Source: Arcanobacterium pinnipediorum (GTDB lineage Bacteria; Actinomycetota; Actinomycetes; Actinomycetales; Actinomycetaceae). Taken from it: a DNA stretch of 64,000 bases. The position numbers and the translations under genes were made by a program. Below the pieces are notes generated by a model. It did not search any database. It was not told the origin of the DNA and saw nothing but the letters and a program-made list of their open reading frames with translations. The stretch covers positions 496,001-560,000 of the forward strand of contig NZ_CP099547.1 in the NCBI RefSeq assembly GCF_023973165.1. The letters are read 5' to 3'. This document shows, piece after piece, positions 17,008-27,043 of this stretch (position 1 is its first letter; each line of letters starts with the position of its first letter).

Positions 17008-18063
17008 ATGAAAGCATTTGGATTTTTAAGTTTTGGCCACCACTCAATTACTGGCCAAGACGGGCCCGACGCAGGGCAAGTTTTACGCGACAGTCTGGAG
17101 ATTGCCAAGATTGCTGATGAGATCGGCGTCAATGGTGCATACTTCCGGGTTCACCACTTTGCACCCCAGGGCGCAGAGCCAATGCCGTTACTCGGCGCAA
17201 TTATTGGTGCTACAAAACACATTGAAGTGGGCACAGGGGTTATCGATTTACGCTACGAAAACCCGCTGCATCTAGCAGAAGAAGCAGCCGCACTCGATCT
17301 GTTATCTGAAGGAAGAATAGCGCTAGGCGTTTCACGTGGCTCACCTGAACCTGCATTGCGTGGTTGGGAATCCTTCGGATATAAAGGTGAGGCACCCAAC
17401 GGTGCAGATATTGCCCGCGAAAAGTGGCAACTATTCCTCGCTGCGATTCAAGGCTATGGTCTAGCCCAAGCTGCGCCATTGGAGCAGCAATACCCACAGA
17501 TGTATCAGCCCGGAACTCCACTGCCGATTTTCCCACACTCCCCAGAACTTCAAAAGCGCGTCTGGTGGGGTTCGGGAACCCGCGCCACTGCAGAACAAGC
17601 AGCAAAAGATGGTGTAAACCTGATGAGCTCAACATTAGTATCCGAAGCAGATGGTTCTAGCCTCGGAGAACTTCAAGCCGAGCAAATCCGAGTCTATCGC
17701 CAAGCCTGGGAAGATGCCGGACACGATTGGACACCGCGAGTATCGGTATCGCGATCCATTTTCCCAATTGTTACCGCCGAAGATCAAAAACTTTTCGGAA
17801 CCTTTGCCTCAAACAAAGATCAAATTGGCATGCTCGAAGGGGCCACAAAGACAACCTTCGGACGTACCTACGCAGCCGAACCCGATGTTCTCATCGAACA
17901 ACTCAAAGCCGATCCAGCTATCGCAGCGGCAGATACTCTCATGTTGACAATCCCTAACCAAATGGGCGTCGATATGAACGTGCGCATTTTGGATAACTTT
18001 GCCAAGCACGTCGCCCCAGCCCTCGGCTGGATCCCAAACACTGAAGGCCCAGTAGTTGGCTAA
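17008..18063 (+). CDS. LLM-class flavin-dependent oxidoreductase
   Basis: A 351-residue luciferase-like monooxygenase with a TIM-barrel fold using FMNH2 or F420. Typical family segments are visible: VNGAYFRVHHFAPQGAEPMPLLGAII (about residues 47-72), HIEVGTGVIDLRYENPLHLAEEAAALDLLSEGRIALGVSRGS (about 75-115) and RVWWGSGTRATAEQAAKDGVNLM (about 186-208). The substrate cannot be told from sequence. It appears monocistronic, transcribed from its own consensus-like promoter, and ends before a 24-bp hairpin shared with the convergent FNT gene. Confidence 0.88.
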   Translation: MKAFGFLSFGHHSITGQDGPDAGQVLRDSLEIAKIADEIGVNGAYFRVHHFAPQGAEPMPLLGAIIGATKHIEVGTGVIDLRYENPLHLAEEAAALDLLSEGRIALGVSRGSPEPALRGWESFGYKGEAPNGADIAREKWQLFLAAIQGYGLAQAAPLEQQYPQMYQPGTPLPIFPHSPELQKRVWWGSGTRATAEQAAKDGVNLMSSTLVSEADGSSLGELQAEQIRVYRQAWEDAGHDWTPRVSVSRSIFPIVTAEDQKLFGTFASNKDQIGMLEGATKTTFGRTYAAEPDVLIEQLKADPAIAAADTLMLTIPNQMGVDMNVRILDNFAKHVAPALGWIPNTEGPVVG

Positions 18064-18118
18064 TGGGAGTCCAACAGCTCGAAACTTAGTGCAATCCTTT
18101 GAGTGCATAGCTCAATGC

Positions 18119-18169
18119 ACTATGTAAGTCTACGCCCGGCGATATTCGCCGGGCGTAGACTTACATAGT
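18119..18169. terminator. 24-bp perfect hairpin between convergent genes
   Basis: ACTATGTAAGTCTACGCCCG... (18119-18142) pairs perfectly with 18146-18169 around a TAT loop. It lies 55 bp after the oxidoreductase stop and 68 bp beyond the end of the convergent FNT gene. There is no clear T-tract; probably a bidirectional terminator. Confidence 0.65.
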
Positions 18170-18237
18170 ATTTAGATGCGAGGGAAGAGGGCAGAGCAGG
18201 TCATAAGAGCGTAGCCCCACAATGACTACACTATAAG

Positions 18238-19014
18238 CTAGGCTTCCATCCGCGCTGCAAGGACGAACGAGCCGCCCACAACCACCATGCCGCCCACGAT
18301 ATTTCCCGCAGCTGCCACCACCAGAGCCAAGGCCGAATCCGTGAAGGTCACTCCTGGAACGCCGTTCATTATGGCTAGCGAAAATGACGTCATATTTGCA
18401 ACGACGTGTTCGAAACCAGCTGCAACGAAAACCGTAATCGCCCACGAGATCACAATAATCTGAGCAACTTCATTCTTCATGCGAACAATAGTCCACATTG
18501 CCAAGCAGACCATAACATTACACATGATTGCACGGAAGAATACTTCGGAATAATCTTTCCCTAGTTTTCCAGACACAACTGCATCAAGCATCTGATAGTT
18601 GAGCGAATCCTTTTTAAACACATGTGCAGCGGTAATGAGAGCCGAAATAGCAATCGAACCAACCAGATTGCCAAGGAGCATAAAGATAATCATCCATCCA
18701 GCGCGCACCGCACTTATTTTGCGGCGAATTGCCGCCAACGGCATAATCATCATGCCTGACGTAGCTAACTCACCGCCGGCGAAAACAACTAGCACTAGGC
18801 CAATCCCAAAGACCAGTCCCATCATGGTTCCAGCTAAATCAGAACCGTGGACGTACATCCCCGAAACACCTGCATACATAAACAAGCAGCCAATACCAAC
18901 AAAAGCACCGGCCAGTGCGCCACCAGCGAGGTAGCCACCGAAATTATTTGCCTTCTTTGACTTAGCGACGCCGGTTTCAGCTTGACGTTCAATCGTTTGC
19001 GTTAAGGTCTCCAT
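18238..19014 (-). CDS. Formate/nitrite transporter (FNT) family channel
   Basis: A 258-residue protein with six membrane helices and the FNT arrangement. Key segments are GGYLAGGALAGAFVGIGCLF (helix 1 region), VFAGGELATSGMMIMPLAAI (the first half-helix region), LLGNLVGSIAISALI, FFRAIMCNVMVCLAMW and GFEHVVANM, the last carrying the central pore histidine, then AAAGNIVGGMVVVGGSFV. The family forms pentamers passing formate, nitrite or hydrosulfide. No formate- or nitrite-metabolism gene is adjacent, so the ion is not assigned. It is 87 bp upstream of, and on the same strand as, the end of pepN. Confidence 0.9.
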   Translation of the reverse strand: METLTQTIERQAETGVAKSKKANNFGGYLAGGALAGAFVGIGCLFMYAGVSGMYVHGSDLAGTMMGLVFGIGLVLVVFAGGELATSGMMIMPLAAIRRKISAVRAGWMIIFMLLGNLVGSIAISALITAAHVFKKDSLNYQMLDAVVSGKLGKDYSEVFFRAIMCNVMVCLAMWTIVRMKNEVAQIIVISWAITVFVAAGFEHVVANMTSFSLAIMNGVPGVTFTDSALALVVAAAGNIVGGMVVVGGSFVLAARMEA

Positions 19015-19101
19015 CAGTTTCTTTCTTCAGTTCAAAGAGTGGGCCGTGGCATTATTCCACGGCCCCACTCTACAGTTGCTTAGGTACCTATTTCTAAGAC
19101 T

Positions 19102-21648
19102 TTAGGCATCTGCCTGCTGGGCCCGAGCTGCACGCTCAGCGTGAGCGAGCGCCTCGGAGAATAACCGGCGAGACGCTGGAGCAGCCTCAGTGTGGTTTGC
19201 GAGCCATTCTTGACCACGGGCCACGATATCGACGCCCAAGTCATCGCGGCCAGTTAATACGGTTGGGAAAGCGTGAGCAATGAAGTTCGACGCAATCTCA
19301 ACAGTGCGATCAGCCCACTGTGATTCGATATTGTCAAAATACCGATCGACGAAGGCCACCAGCAATTGCGGATCACCATCAGTAAATCCAAGAGCTGCCG
19401 AACGTTGAATAGAGTTAGGAACCTCACCACCGGTAATATCACGCCAAGCTGCTTCTTTAGCCTCAGCAGAAGAAAGTGCTGCGCGTGCCCGTGCCGCATG
19501 AGCTGCACCTGAGGCGGTATTATCTCGCTCGGTACGCTCGCGTTCGATCACATCAGCATCCACGCGGCCGCTTGCGGCCAACCGCGCCAGAATACCCCAG
19601 CGGAAATTAGCATCAACACTTAACCCGTCTAGAACATCTCTACCTTCTAGCCAGCCAGCAACAGTATCAATCTGAGCATCAGTGTAGGCCAAGGAAACAC
19701 TGGCCATCGCCAATTGGAATTGGCGATCAGTGCCAGTTTGAGCATCACGAGCAAGCTCGGCTAGTCGCTGGCCAACCTTTTCTTGCAAAGCCGAACGTTT
19801 TGCCGGGGCAGAATATAATTTTACCGCCGTCGAGAGCGAATTAATGAGCGAGCGCAACACCGTACCATGATCCTCAGTTTCCAAGGCTTTAAGCACTAAC
19901 TCAACATAATCGGAAGCAGGCATTTCACCATCGCGGGTCATATCCCATGCAGAGAACAACACCAACGTACGCGCCAGGCGGTCGCTGAAAGCATTAATAT
20001 GCTTGATTGCAAACGCCAAGGACTCATCATCCATACGCACTTTCGCGTACGCTAAATCGCCGTCGTTAATCAAAATTAACTCAGGGCGCTCGATACCGCT
20101 AAATGCTGGAACAACTGTTTCAGCGCCGTCGATATCCAATTCCGTATGTGCAACACGTACCAGTTTGCCCTCGTCGTTTAACGAATAACCGCCAACGCCA
20201 ATACGGTGTGGACGCATTGAGGCGCGGCCATCTGTACCTTGCTCGATAACCATTTCGGATAACGTTCCACCATCCATCGTTAACCGAGGACGCAAAATAT
20301 TGATACCGGATTCTTGCAACCAGACCTTGACCCATTCGGTCAAATCGCGCCCGGAAGCTGCCGAAAGCTCTACCAATAGATCATCAAGGGTAGCGTTGCC
20401 CCACGCCTTCTTCTTCAAATACTTCGATACCCCGGTAAAGAACGCATCGCGTCCAACATAGGCAACCAATTGCTGGAATACCGAAGCACCTTTACCGTAG
20501 GTAATACCATCAAAATTAACTTGCACATCTTCCAAATCGCGAATATCGGCAGCGATCGGATGAGTCGATGGTAGCTGGTCTTGCATCTGCGCCCAGGACT
20601 TCTCTGAGGAGTTAAACGTTACCCACGCATCACTCCAACGCGTAGCCTCGGCGGTTGCCACATGCGAGGTGAACTCAGCAAAGGATTCGTTAAGCCACAA
20701 GTCATCCCACCACTTCATCGTCACCAAATCACCGAACCACATGTGAGCCAGCTCGTGGACGACGGTGATTGCGCGGCGTTCAACAAGAGCTTCAGTTGGG
20801 CGAGAACGGAAAACATAATCATCTAGAATCGTCACACAGCCCGGATGCTCCATCGCTCCAGCATTGTATTCGGGTACGAAGATCTGATCGTATTTGCGGA
20901 ATGGGTAGGGCACATCCCACGCATCTTCGAAGAAATCCATTGCTTGCTTGGTGATGGTGATGATCTCATCGCCATCAAGGTATTCAGCTAAGGACTTACG
21001 GGCATAGACTCCCATCGGAATTGTGCGACCATCAGAAGATGGATGCGAATCGGTCACGCCTTCGTAAGGGCCAGCAATAATACATGTCAAGTAGGACGAA
21101 ATGGGCTCAGTTGGGCTAAATTCCCACGTTGCAAAGCCTTCTTCGGCAGCAGTTGGTTGCGGAGTGGGGGAGACGGAGAATACCTTCCAGTGCTTTGGCG
21201 CAGTGACGACGAAGGTGAATTCGGCTTTCAAATCAGGCTGTTCGAATACCGCATACATTCGGCGTGAATCTGGAACCTCAAACTGAGAGTAGAGATAAAC
21301 TTCGTTATCTGCCGGATCAATAGCGCGGTGTAGGCCTTCGCCGGTGTGGGAATAAACGCACGTCGCATCAACATAGAGTTCGTTTTCGTCAGCTAAGTTT
21401 TCCAGCGCGATCCGTGAATCGGAGTATGCACTGGTTGGAATCTCCACCCCATTGAGTACGATCTTTTCCACTGACTGGGCAATCAAATCAATAAATGTTG
21501 ATGCTCCGTGAAGCGCACTGAACTTTACGTTGGTTTGAGAACGGAAGGTAGTATCTCCACGTAAATCAAGTTCGACGCGGTAAGTATGGGTTGTGATGAT
21601 ATCGGCACGCTGTGCGGCCTCAACACGGGTGAGATTTTGTCCGGGCAC
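19102..21648 (-). CDS. pepN: Aminopeptidase N (M1 metallopeptidase)
   Basis: An 848-residue cytoplasmic M1 zinc aminopeptidase removing N-terminal residues from peptides. The exopeptidase motif is YNAGAMEHPGCVTILDDYVF (GAMEH in place of GAMEN, as is usual in actinobacteria). The zinc site is VVHELAHMWFGDLVTMKWWDDLWLNESFAEF, giving HExxH with the third ligand Glu 18 residues later. The catalytic Tyr region is in NFDGITYGKGASVFQQL. The C-terminal ERAP1-like helical domain fills residues 530-848. It starts at GTG following an AAGGA ribosome site. Length agrees with actinobacterial PepN. Confidence 0.96.
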   Translation of the reverse strand: MPGQNLTRVEAAQRADIITTHTYRVELDLRGDTTFRSQTNVKFSALHGASTFIDLIAQSVEKIVLNGVEIPTSAYSDSRIALENLADENELYVDATCVYSHTGEGLHRAIDPADNEVYLYSQFEVPDSRRMYAVFEQPDLKAEFTFVVTAPKHWKVFSVSPTPQPTAAEEGFATWEFSPTEPISSYLTCIIAGPYEGVTDSHPSSDGRTIPMGVYARKSLAEYLDGDEIITITKQAMDFFEDAWDVPYPFRKYDQIFVPEYNAGAMEHPGCVTILDDYVFRSRPTEALVERRAITVVHELAHMWFGDLVTMKWWDDLWLNESFAEFTSHVATAEATRWSDAWVTFNSSEKSWAQMQDQLPSTHPIAADIRDLEDVQVNFDGITYGKGASVFQQLVAYVGRDAFFTGVSKYLKKKAWGNATLDDLLVELSAASGRDLTEWVKVWLQESGINILRPRLTMDGGTLSEMVIEQGTDGRASMRPHRIGVGGYSLNDEGKLVRVAHTELDIDGAETVVPAFSGIERPELILINDGDLAYAKVRMDDESLAFAIKHINAFSDRLARTLVLFSAWDMTRDGEMPASDYVELVLKALETEDHGTVLRSLINSLSTAVKLYSAPAKRSALQEKVGQRLAELARDAQTGTDRQFQLAMASVSLAYTDAQIDTVAGWLEGRDVLDGLSVDANFRWGILARLAASGRVDADVIERERTERDNTASGAAHAARARAALSSAEAKEAAWRDITGGEVPNSIQRSAALGFTDGDPQLLVAFVDRYFDNIESQWADRTVEIASNFIAHAFPTVLTGRDDLGVDIVARGQEWLANHTEAAPASRRLFSEALAHAERAARAQQADA

Positions 21649-21866
21649 GGATTGTCCTTTCAGTTGGATACTGCGTGGTTGCGGTGTGAACGAGTAGCAG
21701 TAGTAGTGTGCTACCTGGAATACGGCAGACAGTCATAGTTCAGTCTACTCTGTGGAATAGTTGGTGCGAAAATCCGGGCACAGTCTGGCGGCGTAATGAC
21801 CGATACTTTTTACAACATAGATCTCAATCGCATCTGCACTGCCGGGTGCGTTCGTGGTAAGGGCAG

Positions 21867-22595
21867 TTACCGATCGGCAAATGTTGCCATGGGGGCGTGG
21901 CGAATCATGCGATCAATGTCCGGATGGACGAAACTGCCATCGCTATGCTGTGGTTCGCCAGCACGCTGGGCATAGGCGCGCAAGAAGCGTGTCAGGCACC
22001 TTCCAAGAGGTAAATCTGATTCAGGGGGAGCATGATGGGCATATCCACCAATGGAGTAAAGCAACATCCCAGGTAAGACATCAGCAGTGATATCTTCGCG
22101 TGGCATCGCAAAGGGAAGATTTATGCGACGCGCCCCAGCGCGCTCATAGAATTTCATTCGAGCAAGGGGGTCGCCGTATGCGGTTACCTCAGTGTGGACG
22201 TGGGGATCTTCAACTTCGATGAGGATGAGGAAGGGGTCATGTTCTTTGGTTAGAATCTCGACGGTTTCATCTAGTAACCGCGAGCCAACACCTTTACCGC
22301 GCCCAGCTTCACCGACGGCAAGCCAGGAGAGCAAAATGACGGTGCAGTTACTATGCGACCGGCCGGCCATAGTGTCAGCGTGGTCGATGCTGCCATTGCC
22401 AGCACAGGGCAGGAAACTAATCGAGATACCAGTTGGCGTTTGCTGGTCGAATGTAGCTAGCGCATATATTTCTCCGGCATCAAACATCTCCATAAATCCC
22501 GTCTTTTCCGGCCGCTCAGCAGCCGGAAAAGACGGGATCAGGATGGTCTCTACGATACAAGCGAATTCCTCACGAGTGGGGAAGCGAGTAGACAT
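21867..22595 (-). CDS. GNAT-family N-acetyltransferase
   Basis: A 242-residue protein with a GNAT core: the acetyl-CoA loop is GEAGRGKGVGSRLLDETVEIL (about residues 92-112), followed by PFLILIEVEDPHVH and MKFYERAGARRINLPFAMP, the typical strand 5 and C-terminal segments. The last 60 residues are outside the core and not recognised. The gene begins 2 bp after the stop codon of the upstream M13 peptidase gene, so the two are almost certainly cotranscribed. The substrate is unknown; pairing with a peptidase does not settle it. Confidence 0.8.
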   Translation of the reverse strand: MSTRFPTREEFACIVETILIPSFPAAERPEKTGFMEMFDAGEIYALATFDQQTPTGISISFLPCAGNGSIDHADTMAGRSHSNCTVILLSWLAVGEAGRGKGVGSRLLDETVEILTKEHDPFLILIEVEDPHVHTEVTAYGDPLARMKFYERAGARRINLPFAMPREDITADVLPGMLLYSIGGYAHHAPPESDLPLGRCLTRFLRAYAQRAGEPQHSDGSFVHPDIDRMIRHAPMATFADR

Positions 22596-22597
22596 AG

Positions 22598-24598
22598 TTA
22601 CCAGATGCGAACGCGATCTTCAGGAGCAAGGTAAAGCTCATCGCCTGGCTGGACATCAAACGCTTGAGCGAAGGCATCGACATTCTTCACCACGCCGTTG
22701 CATCGGAACTCCGCAGGTGAATGGGGATCGGTAGCTACCCGCTGGATCATTAACTCATCGCGGCGCTTTTCTTGCCAAATGCGAGCATAGGAGAGCAGGA
22801 CGCGTTGGATTCCAGTCAAACCAGCTAGGACTGGAACATCATGTGCCGATGCGAAACCGGCGCGCTGGCAGGCGATTTCATAAGCCTTTAGACCAATGGA
22901 GATACCGCCTAAATCACCGATATTTTCACCCAAGGTCAATTCACCATTGACATGGTGTGGCGAATCGGCATCAAACTGTGCGGGAACGTAGGCGGAGTAC
23001 TGGTCTATGAGAGCTTTTGTACGCTTATTGAACTCTTCTCGATCAGTATCCGTCCACCAGTTATTCAATCGACCACTGCCATCGTACTTCGATCCTTGAT
23101 CGTCAAACCCGTGGCCGATTTCGTGGCCGATAACTGCGCCAATTCCGCCATAATTCCATGCTGGATCAGCATCGGCATCGAAGAATGGTGGCTGTAGAAT
23201 TGCTGCCGGGAAAACGATTTCGTTCATAATGGGGTTGTAGTAGGCATTGACAGTTTGCGGAGTCATATGCCACTCATCACGATCTACCGGGGTGCCGAGC
23301 TTGTCGATGTTTTCCTCAAACTCAAACTTGGCAATTGCCCGGATGTTGGCAAGGAGATCATCTGCACGAATCTCGAGCTGAGAATAATCACGCCACTTAA
23401 CCGGATAGCCAATCTTGGGGGTAAAGGTAGCTAGTTTTTCCAAGGCTCGCTCGCGAGTTTCGTCCGTCATCCAGTCAAGACTTGAAATCGAGGCGTGGTA
23501 AGCGCTGAGGAGATCGTCAACAAGCTGTTCCATTTTGGCTTTGTTTTCCGGTGGGAAATGCTTAGCTACATAGACTTTTCCAACCGCTTCACCTAGGCCT
23601 TCGTTGACGAGCACAACAGCGCGCTTCCAGCGTTCACGCTGAACTTCTTGGCCAGAGAGCATCGTGCCGTAGAAGGCGAAATGGGCGGTGACGATATCTT
23701 CTGAAAGGTAAGGTGCACGAGCCAAAATGAGGTGCCAGCGGATGTAGGTACGTAGCGTATCGACGTCGAACTGAGCCCACACCTGCCCAAGACCAGTGAA
23801 GGACCGCGGAGTCATACACAAGATTTGTGGCGCGTTTTGTGCAGTGATACCCAGGGCAGTGAGTACGGCTTTCATGTCAAATTCACCGGCGAGTTCAGCG
23901 AATTCGTCATAGGACATGACATTATTTGTTAGTTCTGCATCACGCGATTCCACAACAGTGAAATGGTGGGAAGCAATTGCGGTTTCAACTTCAAGGATCT
24001 TTGTTGCCGCTTCCTTAGCATCGACGTCGGTGAGGCCAGTTGCAAGGGAGTAAAGCGTAGGGATGAACTGGGTGTAGGCATCTAAGATCGGCGCATATTC
24101 TTCGGAGCGATAGAATGCTTCATCAGGAAGACCGATGCCGGACTGGTATGCCCACGGAATATAGCTATCTGGGTTATTGCGATCAGCATTGGCTGCGATA
24201 CCAAATGGGCCAGTAACGCCAGTGGTGTAGAACTTAGCAATAGCTATTTCAAGGCCTTGTTTGTTTTGCGCGTTGTCAAGGATTTCAAATTCGGGCGCGA
24301 GAGGAATTGCCCCCAGGCCGTTAATGACGCTTTCGTTCATAAACGAGTTATACAGATCGCCGATTTTAGCTGCGTTAGGATCAGATGAGCCGGCACTGGC
24401 CAGTTCGGTGATAATTGTGCGGACATCTTCTTCGGCTTGGTTGCGCAGATCTATAAATGAACCAGTTGAGGCTTGATCTGCTGGAATCTCGGTGGCATCG
24501 ATCCATGTTCCGTTAACGTAGCGGAAGAGATCATCTTGGGGCCGTACCGATGGATGTAATTCATCGGAAACTTTTTGGGTTGTGTTATCTATACTCAT
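22598..24598 (-). CDS. pepO: M13-family zinc metallopeptidase (PepO-like endopeptidase)
   Basis: A 666-residue neprilysin-like endopeptidase with no signal peptide, so probably intracellular or released without a standard signal. The N-terminal M13 domain begins RPQDDLFRYVNGTWIDATEIPADQ. The substrate-binding motif is VNAYYNPIMNEIVFPAAILQPP (about residues 447-468). The zinc motif is VIGHEIGHGFDDQGSKYDG (HExxH), and the third ligand is in LTLGENIGDLGGISI. The ending EFRCNGVVKNVDAFAQAF is typical for the family, although the C-terminal zinc-site CxxW motif of mammalian members is not conserved. It is followed 2 bp later by a GNAT gene. Confidence 0.94.
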   Translation of the reverse strand: MSIDNTTQKVSDELHPSVRPQDDLFRYVNGTWIDATEIPADQASTGSFIDLRNQAEEDVRTIITELASAGSSDPNAAKIGDLYNSFMNESVINGLGAIPLAPEFEILDNAQNKQGLEIAIAKFYTTGVTGPFGIAANADRNNPDSYIPWAYQSGIGLPDEAFYRSEEYAPILDAYTQFIPTLYSLATGLTDVDAKEAATKILEVETAIASHHFTVVESRDAELTNNVMSYDEFAELAGEFDMKAVLTALGITAQNAPQILCMTPRSFTGLGQVWAQFDVDTLRTYIRWHLILARAPYLSEDIVTAHFAFYGTMLSGQEVQRERWKRAVVLVNEGLGEAVGKVYVAKHFPPENKAKMEQLVDDLLSAYHASISSLDWMTDETRERALEKLATFTPKIGYPVKWRDYSQLEIRADDLLANIRAIAKFEFEENIDKLGTPVDRDEWHMTPQTVNAYYNPIMNEIVFPAAILQPPFFDADADPAWNYGGIGAVIGHEIGHGFDDQGSKYDGSGRLNNWWTDTDREEFNKRTKALIDQYSAYVPAQFDADSPHHVNGELTLGENIGDLGGISIGLKAYEIACQRAGFASAHDVPVLAGLTGIQRVLLSYARIWQEKRRDELMIQRVATDPHSPAEFRCNGVVKNVDAFAQAFDVQPGDELYLAPEDRVRIW

Positions 24599-24642
24599 GT
24601 AGTAAGTCTACCGTAGTTGTCGAAGCTACTGACATTTATGGG

Positions 24643-24648
24643 TAAACT
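24643..24648 (+). promoter_or_regulatory. Candidate -10 box of a leaderless rpiB transcript
   Basis: TAAACT lies 7 bases before the A of the rpiB ATG at 24655 and no ribosome-binding site is visible in between. The -35 region is poor (TTGTCG at 24617, spacer 20 bp), so this call is tentative. Confidence 0.35.
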
Positions 24649-24654
24649 GGTGGT

Positions 24655-25098
24655 ATGCGAGTACATATTGCGGCAGATCATGCCGGTTTTGAATTAAAGG
24701 CCCATCTTATTGAGCATTTGCGTGCTAATGGGCATGAAGTTATTGACCATGGATACGAAACATACGACAAAATGGATGCTTATCCGCCGGTGTGTTTCGC
24801 AGCTGGCGAAGGCGTTGTGAGCGATCCGGGTTCTTTGGGAATCGTCATTGGTGGATCAGGCAACGGCGAGCAGATGGCTGCGAACAAAGTTGTGGGGGTA
24901 CGCGCAGCTTTGGTATGGAATGAGGAGATTGCCGCGCTAGCTCGTGAGCATAATAATGCCAACGTTATTTCGTTAGGCGCCCGCCAGCACTCTGTGGATG
25001 AAGCAACTCGGTTCGTCGATATCTTCTTAGCAACGGGCTTCGATCCGCACTCGCGCCATCAATCGCGCATTGACATGATGAGTGACTACGAGAAGTAA
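24655..25098 (+). CDS. rpiB: Ribose-5-phosphate isomerase B
   Basis: A 147-residue RpiB/LacAB-family isomerase interconverting ribose 5-phosphate and ribulose 5-phosphate in the pentose phosphate pathway. The N-terminus MRVHIAADHAGFELKAHLIEHL is the phosphate-binding Asp-His region. GIVIGGSGNGEQMAANKVVG (about residues 64-83) shows the actinobacterial active site in which Ser replaces the Cys of E. coli RpiB and Glu acts as the base. ALAREHNNANVISLGARQ completes the family pattern. It is divergent from the M13 peptidase and convergent with cysE. Confidence 0.95.
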   Translation: MRVHIAADHAGFELKAHLIEHLRANGHEVIDHGYETYDKMDAYPPVCFAAGEGVVSDPGSLGIVIGGSGNGEQMAANKVVGVRAALVWNEEIAALAREHNNANVISLGARQHSVDEATRFVDIFLATGFDPHSRHQSRIDMMSDYEK

Positions 25099-25157
25099 CC
25101 AGCTCACAGGCGCGTGATTGAATTCGCTTGCCGATGAACCTGGTGTAGCCAGACTTC

Positions 25158-25219
25158 AAAACCGCGGTATTAAGACCAACTGCCCGATAACGGGTTAGCG
25201 TGCTTAATACCGCGGTTTT
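25158..25219. terminator. Inverted repeat between convergent rpiB and cysE
   Basis: AAAACCGCGGTATTAAG (from 25158) and CTTAATACCGCGGTTTT (to 25219) form a 17-bp perfect stem around a 28-nt loop, with T/A runs at the ends. Suits a bidirectional terminator. Confidence 0.75.
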
Positions 25220-25261
25220 AGGTGTCTGCTCGTGTAACTGCGTGCCTAGTGGAGTGGAATT

Positions 25262-25843
25262 TCAGATCCAGATAGCCGGATCGATCTGTTCGCTAGTCAC
25301 CGCAATATCCGGCGCTGGCCGGTTTTTCGCTGGTATTCCAACGGCGGTGTGCCCACTAGGGACGTCTTTAACGACGACGGCGTTGGCTCCAATTGCGACA
25401 TCGTTTCCAACCTCGATTGGCCCTAAAATTTTTGCACCAGTTCCAATAACGACGCGATCTCCAATAGTGGGATGACGTTTGCCTTCAGACATTGACACTC
25501 CACCGAGTGTGGTGCCGTGGAAGATGACGACGTCATCACCAACTTCAGCAGTCTCACCGATGACGACTCCCATACCGTGATCGATAAACAAACGTCTGCC
25601 GAGTTCTGCTCCAGGGTGGATCTCGATCCCAGTCAGGGCACGAATACCTTGAGCAAATATTCGAGCCGCGGTTTTCAACCGGTTGTGGCTCCACATGCGG
25701 TGGGTAATACGATAACCCCACACGGCGTGGACGCCGGGGTAGGAGAGGAAAACTTCCACCAGATTGCGCGCTGCCGGATCGTGGTTGATAGCAGCTTGCA
25801 TATCTTCTTTCATTTGTTGAAAGAGTGGCTGGTGCTGGTGCAT
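25262..25843 (-). CDS. cysE: Serine O-acetyltransferase
   Basis: A 193-residue CysE of the short bacterial type, making O-acetylserine from serine and acetyl-CoA. The N-terminal helices ([20 protein letters not shown] and [20 protein letters not shown]) lead to the left-handed beta-helix of hexapeptide repeats: [60 protein letters not shown] and [15 protein letters not shown] close the domain. The catalytic His is in HGMGVVIG. It lies 14 bp downstream of cysK on the same strand, forming a two-gene cysteine operon. The final IDPAIWI matches the C-terminal Ile tail that docks into CysK. Confidence 0.95.
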   Translation of the reverse strand: MHQHQPLFQQMKEDMQAAINHDPAARNLVEVFLSYPGVHAVWGYRITHRMWSHNRLKTAARIFAQGIRALTGIEIHPGAELGRRLFIDHGMGVVIGETAEVGDDVVIFHGTTLGGVSMSEGKRHPTIGDRVVIGTGAKILGPIEVGNDVAIGANAVVVKDVPSGHTAVGIPAKNRPAPDIAVTSEQIDPAIWI

Positions 25844-25857
25844 ATCAGGGTATCCGT

Positions 25858-26784
25858 TCAGTCGGTTAGCCCGGCAAAGAGCGGTGTGGAAACATAGCGC
25901 TCACCGAAATCTGGAATGATGACGACGATCGTTTTATTCGCATTTTCGGGACGAGCTGCCACTTGAGCGGCTGCTGCGAGGGCTGCTCCGGATGAGATTC
26001 CTACGAGGATGCCTTCTTCGTGTGCTGCACGACGGGCAAAAGTCAAGGATTCTTCAGTAGAAACTGTAAGCACTTCATCGTAGAGTTCGGTATCAAGAAC
26101 TTGGGGAACAAAGTTTGCTCCGATGCCTTGGATACCGTGTGGTCCAGCTGTTCCTTCGGAAAGAAGTGGTGATTCTGCAGGCTCAACTGCGACGATCTTT
26201 ACGTTCGGATTCTTTTCTTTCAAATAGCGACCAGCGCCAGTGATAGTTCCGCCGGTGCCGATTCCAGCAATAAAGATATCGACTTTACCTTCAAGATCAT
26301 TCCAGATTTCTGGACCGGTGGTGGCGTAGTGCTTTTCCGGGTTTGCGCTGTTGGCAAACTGGGAGGCTTTGATAGCGCCGGGGGTTTCGGCAACGAGTTT
26401 TTCTGCTGCTTGAACTGCTCCGCGCATGCCTTCGGCCTTGGGAGTCAAAATAAGATCTGCTCCAAAACCGCGCAAGAGAGCACGGCGTTCTTTAGACATC
26501 GATTCTGGCATGGTGAGGATGACTTTGTAGCCACGTGCTGCCCCCACCCAGGCGAGTGCGATTCCGGTGTTGCCCGATGTGGCTTCTACGATTGTTCCAC
26601 CGGGTTTGAGTTCGCCGGAGGCTTCGGCGGCGTCAATAATAGCGACTCCGATGCGATCTTTAACTGAGTTCGCTGGGTTGAAGAACTCTAGTTTCGCTAC
26701 GACGGTGGCGTTATCTCCAGCTAGGTGATTGATGCGCACAAGTGGAGTGTTTCCTACGAGTTCAGTTGCGTTGTTATATAGCAT
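25858..26784 (-). CDS. cysK: Cysteine synthase A (O-acetylserine sulfhydrylase)
   Basis: A 308-residue PLP enzyme that makes cysteine from O-acetylserine and sulfide. The N-terminus [17 protein letters not shown] is typical. The PLP lysine is in [16 protein letters not shown] (about residue 42). [20 protein letters not shown] is the substrate loop and [18 protein letters not shown] the phosphate cup. [11 protein letters not shown] precedes the C-terminus. The cysE gene follows after 14 bp, allowing the cysteine synthase complex to be made from one transcript. The 259-bp upstream region holds an imperfect stem-loop (GCGTCA ... TGACGC) but no leader I can name. Confidence 0.96.
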   Translation of the reverse strand: MLYNNATELVGNTPLVRINHLAGDNATVVAKLEFFNPANSVKDRIGVAIIDAAEASGELKPGGTIVEATSGNTGIALAWVGAARGYKVILTMPESMSKERRALLRGFGADLILTPKAEGMRGAVQAAEKLVAETPGAIKASQFANSANPEKHYATTGPEIWNDLEGKVDIFIAGIGTGGTITGAGRYLKEKNPNVKIVAVEPAESPLLSEGTAGPHGIQGIGANFVPQVLDTELYDEVLTVSTEESLTFARRAAHEEGILVGISSGAALAAAAQVAARPENANKTIVVIIPDFGERYVSTPLFAGLTD

Positions 26785-27043
26785 AATGCGGTCCTATCGA
26801 ATTGTTTTTACAAGAATATTGTTTAACAGCGAGCGTCAAGCATGCGTCTTCATACGCACGGTTAGAGCCTGACGCCCATCAGACAGGTAGAACAACGTGC
26901 GGTTAGGGTGTTACTGCGAATGTACATCACGCCATCCTTTCCGCCTCAAGATTTTATTGAAAAATAAACAGCTACAGTTTATGTCGAAAATCGTGGCGTG
27001 CAAAATTGTGGCTGGCGTGTTCACCCTCAGCGTTGAAGAAGTT

